Counted from the stretch's first letter, positions 8,135-17,258 are shown. The stretch is DNA of 64,000 nucleotides from Pelagicoccus sp. SDUM812005 (GCF_031127875.1 NZ_JARXIA010000006.1:1-64000); one strand, 5' to 3'. Made by a program: numbers and translations. Notes: generated by a model from the letters alone, not told the origin.

Positions 8135-8902
8135 TTACTCGGCTTGGAGGCGGTAGAACGTTGGATTGCCGCCTGTAATGGGAAAGCTGATACTGGCTAC
8201 GTTTTGCGTGACCTGGGGCAAGGTGGCTACGGGAGTCCAGGCTTGGAGGTCGCTGGATTCTGCTAGGGTGAAGCCCAGGGCCGCGTCGGCTTGCCAGCTG
8301 AGATCGATGGACCCGGGGTGGGTGGTGAAAGTGATTTCGGGGGCGGCGGAGGGAGCGGTATCGTCCGGTAGCACGGTGATGCTGAGGCGCAGGGCTCCGG
8401 GGTCTGGCTCGGGCGCGGTTTCGCCGGTACCGTCGGGGTTGGACCAGGGGGTGAGGACGAAGTCGTAGGTGCCGGCTTGTGTTGGGGTGCCGACGAGGAG
8501 GCCGAGGCCAGTGGCGATGACGCCGTCGACGAGGTCTTTGCGTTGGCGCAGGTCGGTGACGCGCAAGCCGGGCGGGAGTTCGCCGGCGAGGGTCCAGGAC
8601 TGGGGGGTGATGGAATTGGAAAAGCTGATGACGGCAGTGACGCCGACTTTGACTTCCGGGGTGTTGATGTACTCGACGGTGTAGCTGGAGGTGCTGGCTC
8701 CGGATAGGGCGTGCGGAGTGGCGAGGGCGGCGGCGGGCAGGGCGAAGGATTGGAGGATGCGGGCCACGGGGGCGCTGGCTTGCAGGTGCTTGGCGTGGAG
8801 CAGCAGCTTGAGGGCGGGGCTGCGCTGCAGGACGAGCAGGAGCAGCGCGAGGGAGAGGTGCAGGCGGGCGGAGAGGAGTTTGGGAAGCAGATAGTATTTC
8901 AC
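8135..8902 (-). CDS. Exported Ig-like protein, paralog B of the DUF1501/DUF1800 operon
   Basis: Last gene of a minus-strand operon. The C-terminal two thirds carry a cadherin/He_PIG-like segment (ITPQSWTLAGELPPGLRV, then LLVGTPTQAGTYDFVLTPWS) and a fibronectin-like end (SWQADAALGFTLAESSDLQAWTP) of the kind seen at the C-termini of exported Verrucomicrobia proteins. The N-terminus has one long hydrophobic stretch (LHLSLALLLLVLQ) and the motif ATPHALSGASTS, also present in its neighbour. The GTG at 8902 aligns with the start of the neighbour; an ATG at 8992 is the alternative. Its function is unknown, perhaps extracellular scaffolding. Confidence 0.62.
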   Translation of the reverse strand: MKYYLLPKLLSARLHLSLALLLLVLQRSPALKLLLHAKHLQASAPVARILQSFALPAAALATPHALSGASTSSYTVEYINTPEVKVGVTAVISFSNSITPQSWTLAGELPPGLRVTDLRQRKDLVDGVIATGLGLLVGTPTQAGTYDFVLTPWSNPDGTGETAPEPDPGALRLSITVLPDDTAPSAAPEITFTTHPGSIDLSWQADAALGFTLAESSDLQAWTPVATLPQVTQNVASISFPITGGNPTFYRLQAE

Positions 8903-9101
8903 GGGCAATAGGCGGTATGGATAACGCCGTATTGTCCGTTGCTTGTAATGGAGGAGGCAGTTTCGCCTAGTCGGAGGGGGAGGGAAACGCAAGTTGGGGC
9001 GAATTGGTTACGCGTTCCCTGAGGGGGCGGTACGCTCGGCGAGCGGGAGAGTGACTAGGGGAGGGAGGTGGCGGCCGCGATGCCTTCGCGAGCTTGGTGC
9101 C

Positions 9102-9860
9102 TTAAGGGGCGGGAGCGAAGCGGTAGAATTCGAATTGCGTGAGGGGAATTTGGATACTGGATTGATCGCCGTTTTGGACGGGGGTGAGGGTGACGGGGTC
9201 CCAGAGCGCGAGGTCGGTGGAGCGAGTGAGCTGGTAGGATGCTGCTTCGTCGGTGGTCCAGTAGAGGGTGATGGTGTCTGCTTGGCGTTGGTAGCCTAGT
9301 CGGGGCGGCGTGGATGGGGCGGGATCTTCGGGAGCGATGTCGAAGGCGAGGCCAAGGAGTTGGGGGGCGGTGTTGCCTTGCCCGTCTTTCAAGCTCCAGG
9401 GCTTGAGGATGAGTCCGTAGGGACCGGGGGCGGTGGGCGTGCCTTTGATGACGGGAAAGGGGGTGTTGATGACGCCGTCGACGAGCTGGACTTCGTCGAA
9501 TATGTCGGTGGCGACGAGGCCGGGCGGCATCTCGCCTTCGATGGTCCAGGAGGCGGCGGTGATGGTGTTGGAGATGTCGATCTTGGTTTTGAGGCCGACT
9601 TGGGCGGGCTCGATGTGCAGGATGCTTTTGTTGGCGACGGTGTAGGAAGCGTCGTTGACGTTGTACTTGGAGGTGGTGGCTCCGGATACGGCGTGGGGAG
9701 CGGCGAGGGAGGCTGCGGCGATGAAGGCCTTTTGGACGATTTGGATGCTGGGCAGCGAGAGGCGCGAAAGCAGGCCAGCGGGGAGATTGGGCGCTCGTTG
9801 TAGTAGAAAAACGAGTACAGCGAGGGAGAGTCGCAGCTTGATGTTTATGCGGGCGAGCAT
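9102..9860 (-). CDS. Exported Ig-like protein, paralog A of the DUF1501/DUF1800 operon
   Basis: A 252-residue protein homologous to the next gene downstream (8135-8902). Shared parts are the hydrophobic N-terminus (LRLSLAVLVFLLQRAPNL), the PHAVSGATTSKY motif near residue 58, a putative Ig segment (AASWTIEGEMPPGLVATD, then IKGTPTAPGPYGLILKPWS) and the C-terminal module ending FYRFAPAP. It lies 32 bases after the DUF1501 gene on the same strand and is probably co-transcribed with it. No catalytic motif is visible. Such a pair is not part of the usual description of DUF1501/DUF1800 neighbours as far as I know. Confidence 0.68.
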   Translation of the reverse strand: MLARINIKLRLSLAVLVFLLQRAPNLPAGLLSRLSLPSIQIVQKAFIAAASLAAPHAVSGATTSKYNVNDASYTVANKSILHIEPAQVGLKTKIDISNTITAASWTIEGEMPPGLVATDIFDEVQLVDGVINTPFPVIKGTPTAPGPYGLILKPWSLKDGQGNTAPQLLGLAFDIAPEDPAPSTPPRLGYQRQADTITLYWTTDEAASYQLTRSTDLALWDPVTLTPVQNGDQSSIQIPLTQFEFYRFAPAP

Positions 9861-9891
9861 GCGTTTGTTTTTGGGAAGCTTTCTGGCGGGC

Positions 9892-11316
9892 TTATACTAC
9901 TGACTTGAGGAAGCCGATGGGCGGGGTGAGGGAGTAGGGATCGTAAAAGTTTTGGATGTTGGGGAAGACGGTTTCGAGGTCGCCGTTGGATACGCCGAAC
10001 CATTTGGCGATCTCGGAGCAATATTGGTCGACGGATGTAGTTGGAATTTGGCGACCGCGTCCGGTGTCGAGGTCGGATCCGACATGGAGATCGGGATAGG
10101 TGCCGTAGATCTTTCCCCCTTGCACGGGGCCGCCCATGACGAAGGCGTTGCCGCCCCAGCCGTGGTCGGAGCCGGCGTCGTTGGAGGTGAGGGTACGTCC
10201 GAAGTCGGAGACGGAGAAGGTGAGCACGTTTTCTTGCAGGCCGATTTCCTCGAGGGCCTTTTGGAAGGCGTAGAGGCTTTCGGATACGTCCGGGTACATG
10301 TTGTTTTGGCTGTCGAGCAGGGTGGTGTGGTGGTCCCAGCCGCCGAGGCGCACGAAGAAGGTTTGCCGCTTCATCTTGAGCTTGTCGTGGGCGGCGATGG
10401 TGCGGGCGACGGTTTTTAGGTTGTTGCCGAAGTTGGTGTTGGGGAAGCCTTGGTCGAGGGTGGTGGTGTCGAAGGCGTCGTTGAAGGCGATGGAGGATTC
10501 GATGAAGCGCTTGCTGTTGCGGCCGAAGTTTTTCTGGAAGAGGTTTTTGTAGTTTTCGGTGAGCATGCTGTCGACGGCGGCCCGCTCGAGGGGGTCGCTG
10601 TAGGCGATCATGTCGGCTCCGCCGTCGTTGTTGGCGACGAAGGAAAAGGCCTCGTCGCTGGTCTGGAAGATGTTGAGTCCGCTGACCGAGATGTTCATGG
10701 AGATCTGGGATTCGGCGTTGAGGGAGGCCAGCAGCTCGGAGGCGCGTCCGCCCCAGCCGCCGGGGCGGCTGCCGCGGACTTGGGGGAGGCAGGTTTGCCA
10801 GTGGGCTTGTTGGTCGGAGTGTGAGAAGAGCCCTTTGGGGAGGTAGCGACGGGCTTGGTAGTCGGCCTTGGTGATGGGTTGGATGAGGGTGCCGACGTTG
10901 GCGACGAAGGCTAGCTTTTGCTCGTTGTAGAGAGTTTGGAAGCGGTTGAGCTTGGGGTGGACTCCGAATTCTGAATACGCTTGGCCGGTGGTGGTGATGG
11001 GCAGGATGTTGAACTGCGGGTCGGAGTCGTCCTTGGGCACGGCGAGGTTTTCTCGGGTGGTGGCGTAGACGTTGTAGGCTTCGTTGTCGCGGGGGACGAG
11101 CATGTTGAAGGAGTCGTTTCCGCCGGCGAGGAAGATGCAGACGAGGGCTTTGTAGTCGTCGTCGGCGGAGGCGCTGGGAGCGTTGGCGGCTGCGGCGGCG
11201 CTGGTGAGCTTGAGGGAGAGCAGGCTGGAGAAGAGGGCGGTGGAGCCAACGGCGGCGCAGGGGGCTTCGCCGAGGAAGCGGCGGCGGGAGATGAGGCGTT
11301 TGTTTTTTTGGCTCAT
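9892..11316 (-). CDS. DUF1501 family Tat-exported protein
   Basis: A 474-residue protein with a twin-arginine signal (SRRRFLG, residues 10-16). The DUF1501 signature is complete: LVCIFLAGGNDSFNMLVP, FGVHPKLNRFQTLYNE, HSDQQAHWQT, FFVRLGGWDHH and VSDFGRTLTSND, then GSDHGWGGNAFVMGG. The family is sulfatase-like and alkaline-phosphatase-fold related, typically periplasmic or secreted in Planctomycetes and Verrucomicrobia. Its substrate is undefined. It lies 21 bases downstream of the DUF1800 gene, the standard partner of this family, so the two gene products probably work together outside the cytoplasm. Confidence 0.9.
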   Translation of the reverse strand: MSQKNKRLISRRRFLGEAPCAAVGSTALFSSLLSLKLTSAAAAANAPSASADDDYKALVCIFLAGGNDSFNMLVPRDNEAYNVYATTRENLAVPKDDSDPQFNILPITTTGQAYSEFGVHPKLNRFQTLYNEQKLAFVANVGTLIQPITKADYQARRYLPKGLFSHSDQQAHWQTCLPQVRGSRPGGWGGRASELLASLNAESQISMNISVSGLNIFQTSDEAFSFVANNDGGADMIAYSDPLERAAVDSMLTENYKNLFQKNFGRNSKRFIESSIAFNDAFDTTTLDQGFPNTNFGNNLKTVARTIAAHDKLKMKRQTFFVRLGGWDHHTTLLDSQNNMYPDVSESLYAFQKALEEIGLQENVLTFSVSDFGRTLTSNDAGSDHGWGGNAFVMGGPVQGGKIYGTYPDLHVGSDLDTGRGRQIPTTSVDQYCSEIAKWFGVSNGDLETVFPNIQNFYDPYSLTPPIGFLKSVV

Positions 11317-11337
11317 GTGAAAAAAAGGGGGGCGGGC

Positions 11338-13389
11338 TTATTGGAGGACGTTGAAGCTGGGGGCGATGCAGAGGAGGACGAGGGCGCGCTCGACGCGTTG
11401 CTGGGCTTGGCTGGGATCGAGGCCTTCCACGGCGGTGACGATGGCGGTCTTTTCGGTTTCGGTGAGGGCGTTGTTGGCGAGCAGGAGATTGAGGTGGTCG
11501 ACGAGGGCTGCGGCGTCGCTGGCCAGGCTTTGTTCGTAGCTTAGGTCGAGGCGGCCATGGGAGGCGTTGCCGCTTAGGAAGGGTTGGGCGAGCCCTTTGG
11601 TGACGAGGCGCTGCATGACGCCGAAGGAGAGGATGCCGGTGGAGTCGTCGAGGATCTGGAATTCGGGGGCGGTGAGGTCTTGGTCTCGGAGTTCTCCGGC
11701 GGGGGCGAAGTCGGGCTCGTAGAAGTTGAATACGGTGGGGGAGCGGAAGGGGTATTGTCCGAGCTGGTTTTGCAGGTCGGCGAGGTAGAGGACCTTGTCG
11801 GCGCGGGAGCTTTCGAGTCCGAGGGCGCGGGAGACTTGCAGGAAGCGGTTGAGCGGCTCGCGCAGCTTTCCGCGGGTGGGGTCGACGAGGAAGGCGCCGC
11901 TGCGGGCTTCGGGGTCGAGCAGGATGGCTTTGGCGACGGCGGCTAGGTTGCCGCGGGCGCCGGAGCCGTCGTCTTCGAAGACGGCTGCCACGCGGTCGAG
12001 ATATTGGGGCGAGGGGTTGGAGCAGGTGAGGCGTTGGATGAGGCGGAGGGAGACGAAGGGGGCGGTGTTGGGGTGTTGGAAGAGGGCGTCGAGGGCTTGG
12101 GTGACGTCGGTGAGGGTGTCCTGCCCGGCGGGGAGGACGGTGCCTTCGAGCAGGACCTTCTCGCCGCGGTCGTGGCGGTTTTCGTTGGCCCGCATGGGGT
12201 CGATCCAGTTTTGGTCGGTGTCCTCGTAGTTGGGATCGTCGGGGGCGAGCACGAATCCCGTGAAGACGCGGGCCATCTCGGTGATGTCTTCGTTGTCGTA
12301 GGTGGGGATGGGCTCTCCGTCGTCGTCGAGCTTGAGGCTGCCGTCGCGGTTGAGTTCCCAGAGTCCGATGGTGAAGAGCTGCATGACTTCGCGGGCGTAG
12401 TTTTCGTCGGGCTTGCGGGTGCCGCGCTCTTTCTGGTTGTTGAGGTAGGTGAGGTAGCGTCCCATCTTGGGCGAGCGGGTGACGTCTTGCAGGAGGTCGC
12501 GGTAGTTGCCGAGGGCGTTGTGGAGGTAGAGGTCGTAGTAGTGGAGCCATTCGTCGAGGTTGCCGTTGTTGGCGGAACCGATCTCGCCGAGCACGATGAT
12601 TTGGGCGAGGGCCCAGGCCATGCGTTGGCGGAGCTGGTCGGGGGCGTTGAGTGCGGCTTCGAACCAGGCGGCGCCTTTGGCGTGGCGGTTGCCCAAGGGG
12701 AAGCTGCGGGGAAAGCCGGCGAGCCCGGGGATGTCGGCGGCGGTATCGGTCAAGGTGGTGACGGGCAGGGCGATTTGGGCGTCGATCCAGTTTTCGAAGT
12801 CGAGCTTGAGGTTCAGGAGTTCGTCGATTTCGGCGGGGGCGGGGCCGAAAGTGGCTTGGCGGAGGAAGCGCACGGCTTGGGCTTCGTTGAGCAAGGTGGG
12901 TTGGGTTTCGACGCGGAGGCGGAAGAGCTTGGCGCGTCCGGAGCTTTGCTGGAAGCGGAGGAAGTCGCCGTCTTGGGTGAGGCTGGCCTGGGGATCGACG
13001 ACTTGCCAAGGGGTGGGGCCGAGCTTCCAGGCGAGGGTGGTCCAGGCGTCGGGAGAGAGGTCGGTGCGGGACTCGAAGAGGTAGACGACGTCTTGGCGTC
13101 CGACGAAGTCGAAGTGCAGCAGGGCGTCGCCGGTCTGGGTGGAAAGGTAGGGGGAGTTGCCGGATTTGTGGGGGTCGACCGCGTCGGCGGGCGCGGCTCC
13201 GAGGGCGTATTCGTAGAAGGAGGTGGCTCCGTCGCCGTCGGGATCGTCGATCGCGGGGGCGCCCGGGATTTGGCTTTTCCAGTCCGGGTGGTTGAGGGGG
13301 AGGCCGTCGGGCTGGGCAGCGTGCAAGGAGGCTGCGGCGCGGGCGGCCAGGAGTAGAAGGACTCCTGCGGAAAAGAGCTTTCTGGGCAT
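11338..13389 (-). CDS. DUF1800 family exported protein
   Basis: A 683-residue protein with a signal peptide (MPRKLFSAGVLLLLAARAAA), an EF-hand-like or thrombospondin-3-like calcium loop (DDPDGDGATSFYEYALG, about residues 48-64), then the DUF1800 core: RFLRQATFGPAPAEIDEL, MAWALAQIIV, NYREV-type YAREVMQLFTIGLWELN, EDITEMARVFTGF and LIQRLTCSNPSPQYLDRVA. It is the first gene of the operon with DUF1501 and the two Ig-like paralogs. The start at 13389 is chosen because the signal peptide begins there; 29 further codons upstream are Pro-rich and unlike a leader. The biochemical role of the family is unknown. Confidence 0.9.
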   Translation of the reverse strand: MPRKLFSAGVLLLLAARAAASLHAAQPDGLPLNHPDWKSQIPGAPAIDDPDGDGATSFYEYALGAAPADAVDPHKSGNSPYLSTQTGDALLHFDFVGRQDVVYLFESRTDLSPDAWTTLAWKLGPTPWQVVDPQASLTQDGDFLRFQQSSGRAKLFRLRVETQPTLLNEAQAVRFLRQATFGPAPAEIDELLNLKLDFENWIDAQIALPVTTLTDTAADIPGLAGFPRSFPLGNRHAKGAAWFEAALNAPDQLRQRMAWALAQIIVLGEIGSANNGNLDEWLHYYDLYLHNALGNYRDLLQDVTRSPKMGRYLTYLNNQKERGTRKPDENYAREVMQLFTIGLWELNRDGSLKLDDDGEPIPTYDNEDITEMARVFTGFVLAPDDPNYEDTDQNWIDPMRANENRHDRGEKVLLEGTVLPAGQDTLTDVTQALDALFQHPNTAPFVSLRLIQRLTCSNPSPQYLDRVAAVFEDDGSGARGNLAAVAKAILLDPEARSGAFLVDPTRGKLREPLNRFLQVSRALGLESSRADKVLYLADLQNQLGQYPFRSPTVFNFYEPDFAPAGELRDQDLTAPEFQILDDSTGILSFGVMQRLVTKGLAQPFLSGNASHGRLDLSYEQSLASDAAALVDHLNLLLANNALTETEKTAIVTAVEGLDPSQAQQRVERALVLLCIAPSFNVLQ

Positions 13390-13760
13390 GTTGTGCGTTT
13401 TTTGGGGGGAGACGGGGGGCGGGGCCGCTGGGGCAGACCTTGGGGTAAAAGTGTAAGGGCGAAAAGGCGGCGGCAACGGATTATTGCTGCGGATTTGCGC
13501 CTAGCCGCTGGGCAAGGATGCGTCGATGGGACGCTGGCCCGCTTAGCTAAATTGCACGATTTGCGCCACGTAGGGCGGGTTCGCAAGTGTCAGATGCAGA
13601 GCGTCTTAAGGAAAGGGCTGCGGTGGCTCGCTCCTGGGTTGGGGAGTATTCGCAGCTTGGGGGCAGGGCTGCGGAATGCCTTTTGGGAAATAGTCCGCTG
13701 CGAGCTCTGTCGCGAGGTTCCGTGAGCTGGGGGAGGAGGGGCGAAGGTGGGCGCGACTGT
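13390..13760. other. Intergenic region without recognised gene
   Basis: About 370 bases between the DUF1800 operon start and the end of the cyclophilin gene. It should hold the promoter of the DUF1800 operon on the minus strand, but I see no convincing -35/-10 pair. Open frames crossing it have no family resemblance and no ribosome-binding site, so none is called. Confidence 0.5.
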
Positions 13761-15008
13761 TTAGTCGGCTGGTGTGAGAGTGAAGGTACCTTCGATGACG
13801 AGGTCGTCCCGAGAATCGCTAGCGGTGGAGTTTTGGTCGCGAATGTAGACGTTTCCGCTAAGTCCGGCGCTTCGGTCCAGGAACAGTTGGATCGCTGATC
13901 CAGTTGTTTGGTAGAAGTAGATTTGGACTTGGGTGCGGGTGGGGCTGATTTCGATCCAGTCGATATAGACAGGGATCTCCGAAGAGGAGTTGATGGTGTA
14001 GGTGCCGACGAGGTCAGGCTGGATCTTGATGATTTCGACGTAGTCGGTTCCTTGGTATTGGCTCTCGATCTTTATTTGGTCGATGATGCCGCTCATGTCG
14101 GAAACCGAGCGCTTGATGACGTCGATGGTGGCGAATCTAGGGCCGTCGGCGCTGGCCGGCGCGAGCAGGGCGGAGGGAGCTGCGGTGTCTGGATCGAGGC
14201 TGGGCGAGATGAGTTGGGTCTGCTCCCAGTTTTCCAGGTCGTTGCTGGTGAAAACGCGAAACTCGGTCAGGGGAGCGAAGGCGGTGGACACGGTAAAGGT
14301 GTCGGAGCCGGTCGCGTCTACTTGCGTGGGGCTCAGGATGCTTTGTCCGAAGAGGGGGATGAAGGGGTCGAAATGGTTGGCGTAGAAGGTGGGGTCGAAG
14401 GCGTTGGCGGCTGCTCCGATGCGGAGAATCTCGATCGAGTTTATGGTGATCGGGCTAGTGGGAGCGTCGTTGTCGTTAGTCGGAGTGGATCCGATCGATC
14501 GGACGACGGAGATGCCTTCGACGACTTTTCCGAATACGTTGTGGATGCCGTCTAGGCTGCTGGTGGTGTCGAGCGTTACGAAGAACTGGCTGCCGTTGGT
14601 GTTGGCTCCGCTGTTCGCCATGGAGAGTATGCCTTCTCCCTGGTGTTTGAGGTCGGGGTGGACTTCGTCGGGCCAGCTGTATCCGGGGCCTCCTGAGCCG
14701 TTGCCGTTGGGATCGCCGCCCTGGATTACGAATCCGTCAATGATGCGATGGAAGGTGAGTCCGTCGTAGAACTTTGAATAGATGGGGGTGTCGGATCCGT
14801 TTTGGTAATGCGGGAGCGTGCCTTCGGCGAGGCCTACGAAGTTGGCGCTGGAGAGCGGCGCTTTTTCGAAGAAGAGCTCGGTGGTGAAGGATCCCTTGTT
14901 GGTATCGAAAACGGCGTAGAGCCCGTCTTCGGTAGGAGCTGCGTTCAGGCTAGTAGCCAGCAGCAGAATGGAAGGCAGGGCGGCGAAAAGGGCTTTCTTG
15001 AAAGTCAC
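13761..15008 (-). CDS. Exported cyclophilin-type peptidyl-prolyl cis-trans isomerase with C-terminal extension
   Basis: A 415-residue secreted protein with a signal peptide (residues 1-23, ending LNAA). Residues about 30-200 form a complete cyclophilin domain: FHRIIDGFVIQGGD (86-99) with the catalytic Arg at 88, the ANSGANTNGSQFFV block and LDGIHNVFGKVVEG. It catalyses proline isomerisation in the periplasm or outside the cell. The remaining 210 residues are extra: a short NAFDPTFYANHFDPF linker, a segment resembling the fibronectin-like ends of other exported proteins here (EFRVFTSNDLENWEQTQ), and a beta-rich tail. Standard bacterial PPIases end near residue 200, so the extension is probably an adhesion or targeting module. 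Confidence 0.88.
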   Translation of the reverse strand: MTFKKALFAALPSILLLATSLNAAPTEDGLYAVFDTNKGSFTTELFFEKAPLSSANFVGLAEGTLPHYQNGSDTPIYSKFYDGLTFHRIIDGFVIQGGDPNGNGSGGPGYSWPDEVHPDLKHQGEGILSMANSGANTNGSQFFVTLDTTSSLDGIHNVFGKVVEGISVVRSIGSTPTNDNDAPTSPITINSIEILRIGAAANAFDPTFYANHFDPFIPLFGQSILSPTQVDATGSDTFTVSTAFAPLTEFRVFTSNDLENWEQTQLISPSLDPDTAAPSALLAPASADGPRFATIDVIKRSVSDMSGIIDQIKIESQYQGTDYVEIIKIQPDLVGTYTINSSSEIPVYIDWIEISPTRTQVQIYFYQTTGSAIQLFLDRSAGLSGNVYIRDQNSTASDSRDDLVIEGTFTLTPAD

Positions 15009-15124
15009 GGGATGGAAAGGGAGTTCGTATTTGGGTCGCCGGTTTTCGTCAGGCGACGCTCTTTTTACGAGCTTCTTTCCGTTTTGGGTTCAGGAAAGTG
15101 AAATTTTCTTTGGGCGGCGCGGCG

Positions 15125-15586
15125 TTAGCTCGCTTGTTGGAGGCAGGCGGTGAGGCGGTCCTCCATTTGCTCGACCGCGTAGAGGTATTCCTTGATGCGC
15201 CACTCGCGCCAGGAGCGGGCGTGGCGCAGGGTCCACTCTTCGGCGATCTTGTTGCGGTCGTGGTTGCCGAGTTCGCCTTGTATCCAAATCTCGGATTCGA
15301 TCTCCTTGATCTGGTCGAGGGTTTCGGCGAGGCGGTCGACGATGCCGCTTTGTACGACGAGGTACTGGGCGATTTCGACGAGTTCGTCGTTGTCGCTGGT
15401 GGTGTCGAGCAGCTGCTTGAACTCTTCCCGTTTTTCGCGGTAGAAGCGTTCGAGGGCGTCGAGGTGTCGCTGGAGGCGGCCGGAGTGCCAGAGCTGCTCG
15501 AGGAGCTGTCGTTCGTGGGCTTGCGGCAGGAACTCTGGGTCGACGATGGACTGCGCTTTGCGGTAGGATGTGGAAATTTGTACCAT
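15125..15586 (-). CDS. Conserved-looking helical cytoplasmic protein, function unknown
   Basis: A 153-residue protein with neither signal peptide nor membrane helix. It is almost entirely charged and helical (RQLLEQLWHSGRLQRHLDALERFYREKREEF and the DRLAETLDQIKEIESEIW region), which suggests coiled coils. Trp and Arg are concentrated near the C-terminus (EEWTLRHARSWREWRIKEYLYAVEQMEDRL). The ATG at 15586 follows a plausible purine-rich leader. I recognise no family. It stands alone between the cyclophilin and glucosidase genes, both on the same strand but too far away for a sure operon. Confidence 0.6.
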   Translation of the reverse strand: MVQISTSYRKAQSIVDPEFLPQAHERQLLEQLWHSGRLQRHLDALERFYREKREEFKQLLDTTSDNDELVEIAQYLVVQSGIVDRLAETLDQIKEIESEIWIQGELGNHDRNKIAEEWTLRHARSWREWRIKEYLYAVEQMEDRLTACLQQAS

Positions 15587-15950
15587 GGGGAGATGGGTTT
15601 TACGGGTTGGTTCGCTTGCTAACGAAGTTAGTCAATAGATCGGATTTTGCAGGCGGTTTGGTTGCTTTGACGGGCGTTTGCTCGGTCTTTGGCGTTTGCT
15701 TTACAGGCGTCTCGGGAGTTTCGCTGCGGCGGCTTAGGGAGAGTCCCTGCGCGGGCGGGGCGTCTCCGAGGAGAGTCCCCTAGGGAGGATCGGATAGGCT
15801 GAACCTTGGATCGGTCCCTTGGAGCGAGAACGGCTTTTGTGTGGATTCAGAGGGTTCAACGAAGCCGAGGGGGCCTTGAATTCGCCTGCGGTCTTTTCGC
15901 GTCGTTTGCGAAGGGAATTGGGGTGGGACGGCGACGGCGCTTTTTGGGCG
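15587..15950. other. Intergenic region without recognised gene
   Basis: About 360 bases between two minus-strand genes. It holds several G/C-rich inverted stretches around 15740-15790 (GGGAGAGTCCC and GAGGAGAGTCCCCTAGGG parts), but none is followed by a T-run in the right direction. Nothing here can be assigned. Confidence 0.4.
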
Positions 15951-17258
15951 TCAGTTGTCGGTCATGGGCGATGCCCATGCCAGCCAGATGGCGGCGGTCC
16001 AGGTGAAGTGGTTCCCGCCGGAGCCGGCTCCGGTGATGGGATCGAAGTACTCGTAGAAGCCGTTGTTTTGGATGACCTTTCGGGTATCGAGGCGGATGCG
16101 TTGGGCTTTTTCGGCGAAGCCGTATTCCTCGAGCCCGCGGGCTACGAGGTAGTTGACGATGGCCCAAGTGGGTCCGCGCCAGTAGCGGCGGGAGTCGAAC
16201 TTGGGGTGTTGCGGGTCGAAGCTTGGCAGGCTGTAGGGCGCGGAGTCTAGGATGCGGGTTAAGGTTTTCTGCAGCTTGGCGTCGCGGCGAGGCCGGGTGA
16301 TGCCAGCGTAGTAGGAAAGGAAGGCGACGGAGGAAACTCCGTCGGAGAAGCGGCCGGTGCGCAGGTCGCGGGCGGCGTAGGCGTCGATCTGGTCGTTCCA
16401 GAGGTAGTCGGCGGCGAGCTGGCTGCGGCGCAGCCATTTGTCGATCTCGCGGGCGGAGTCGCGGGCGCCGAGGTAGCGGGCGAGGGCGCGGAGGTCGCGG
16501 TCGGCCCGGGCGAGGATGAAGGTGATGCCGGGGTCGGCTACGGCGAAGGGGCCTTCGCGGGTGATTTGGGAGTGGTCCCAGCCGCAGTTGCGGCCGTACT
16601 CTACGAGCTTGATGTAGCGGTCGTACTGGGCGTCGGTGGGGCGCATCTCGGCGTCGACGTGGCCGAGGTCCTTGCGTTGGTAGGGGGTGACGCCGGTGGG
16701 GTCGACGTTTTGCAGGGCTTCGTCCCAGTCGGGGGAGTTGTCGCGGCCGGATTCCCAAGGGTGGGTGACGGCGATGGCGGCTCCGCCGGAGATGACGCGC
16801 ATGGTATGGAACCAGCGGTGCCAGCGCATGAGTCGAGGGAAGAGCTTGCGCAGGCGTTCTTCGCCCATCTGCGGGTCTTTTTCGTAGAGGTCGCGCACGA
16901 TGGTGGCGGCGACGGGGGGCTGGGAGCAGCCGGAGGTGGCGACTTCGTGGGTGCCGCCCCAGATCTTGGGCCCGGGAAAGTAGGAGGGGGAGTCGCGACG
17001 GAAGACGATGTGGGCGGCCATGCCGTTTTTCCATTGTCCTTGGAAGAGGGATTCGACTTCGGTCCAGGCTCGGTCGAGGTCGATCTCGGAGAAGCCGAGG
17101 GCGACGAACATGGAGTCCCAGTTCCACTGGTAGGGATAGAGGCCTTTGGTGGGGAGGGTGTAGTCGCCCCAGGAGTTCTCGCGGAGGATTTCGATGGCTC
17201 GTTTGTCGAGGTCGATTTTCTTGGCGGCGGGTGGTTCGTCTGTCGGGAGCTTGCTCAT
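15951..17258 (-). CDS. GH63-type glucosidase (glucosylglycerate/mannosylglycerate hydrolase-like)
   Basis: A 435-residue cytoplasmic (alpha/alpha)6-barrel glycosidase. Family marks are TLPTKGLYPYQWNWDSMFVALG (about 35-56), VEYGRNCGWD, HPWESGRDNSPDWDEA with acidic residues at the expected active-site positions, and SYYAGITRPRR with PSFDPQHPKFDSRRYWRGPTWAIVNYLVARGL near the end. It probably hydrolyses a glucosyl or mannosyl glycerate, that is, a compatible solute; trehalase-like (GH37) activity is the alternative. The start MSKLPT at 17258 is chosen, since the upstream in-frame stretch is low-complexity and basic. It is the last gene before the defence islet. Confidence 0.78.
   Translation of the reverse strand: MSKLPTDEPPAAKKIDLDKRAIEILRENSWGDYTLPTKGLYPYQWNWDSMFVALGFSEIDLDRAWTEVESLFQGQWKNGMAAHIVFRRDSPSYFPGPKIWGGTHEVATSGCSQPPVAATIVRDLYEKDPQMGEERLRKLFPRLMRWHRWFHTMRVISGGAAIAVTHPWESGRDNSPDWDEALQNVDPTGVTPYQRKDLGHVDAEMRPTDAQYDRYIKLVEYGRNCGWDHSQITREGPFAVADPGITFILARADRDLRALARYLGARDSAREIDKWLRRSQLAADYLWNDQIDAYAARDLRTGRFSDGVSSVAFLSYYAGITRPRRDAKLQKTLTRILDSAPYSLPSFDPQHPKFDSRRYWRGPTWAIVNYLVARGLEEYGFAEKAQRIRLDTRKVIQNNGFYEYFDPITGAGSGGNHFTWTAAIWLAWASPMTDN

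Noticed and set aside
9845-13009. A minus-strand open frame of over 1000 codons across the DUF1501 and DUF1800 genes
   Set aside because: It is an out-of-frame reading of two well-supported genes; its translation is almost only Arg, Pro, His and Leu, the usual product of shifted reading in GC-rich DNA.
12004-13356. A plus-strand open frame of 450 codons opposite DUF1800
   Set aside because: It is antisense to a clear family match and consists mainly of Gly, Val, Glu and Ala; such frames occur opposite most genes here.
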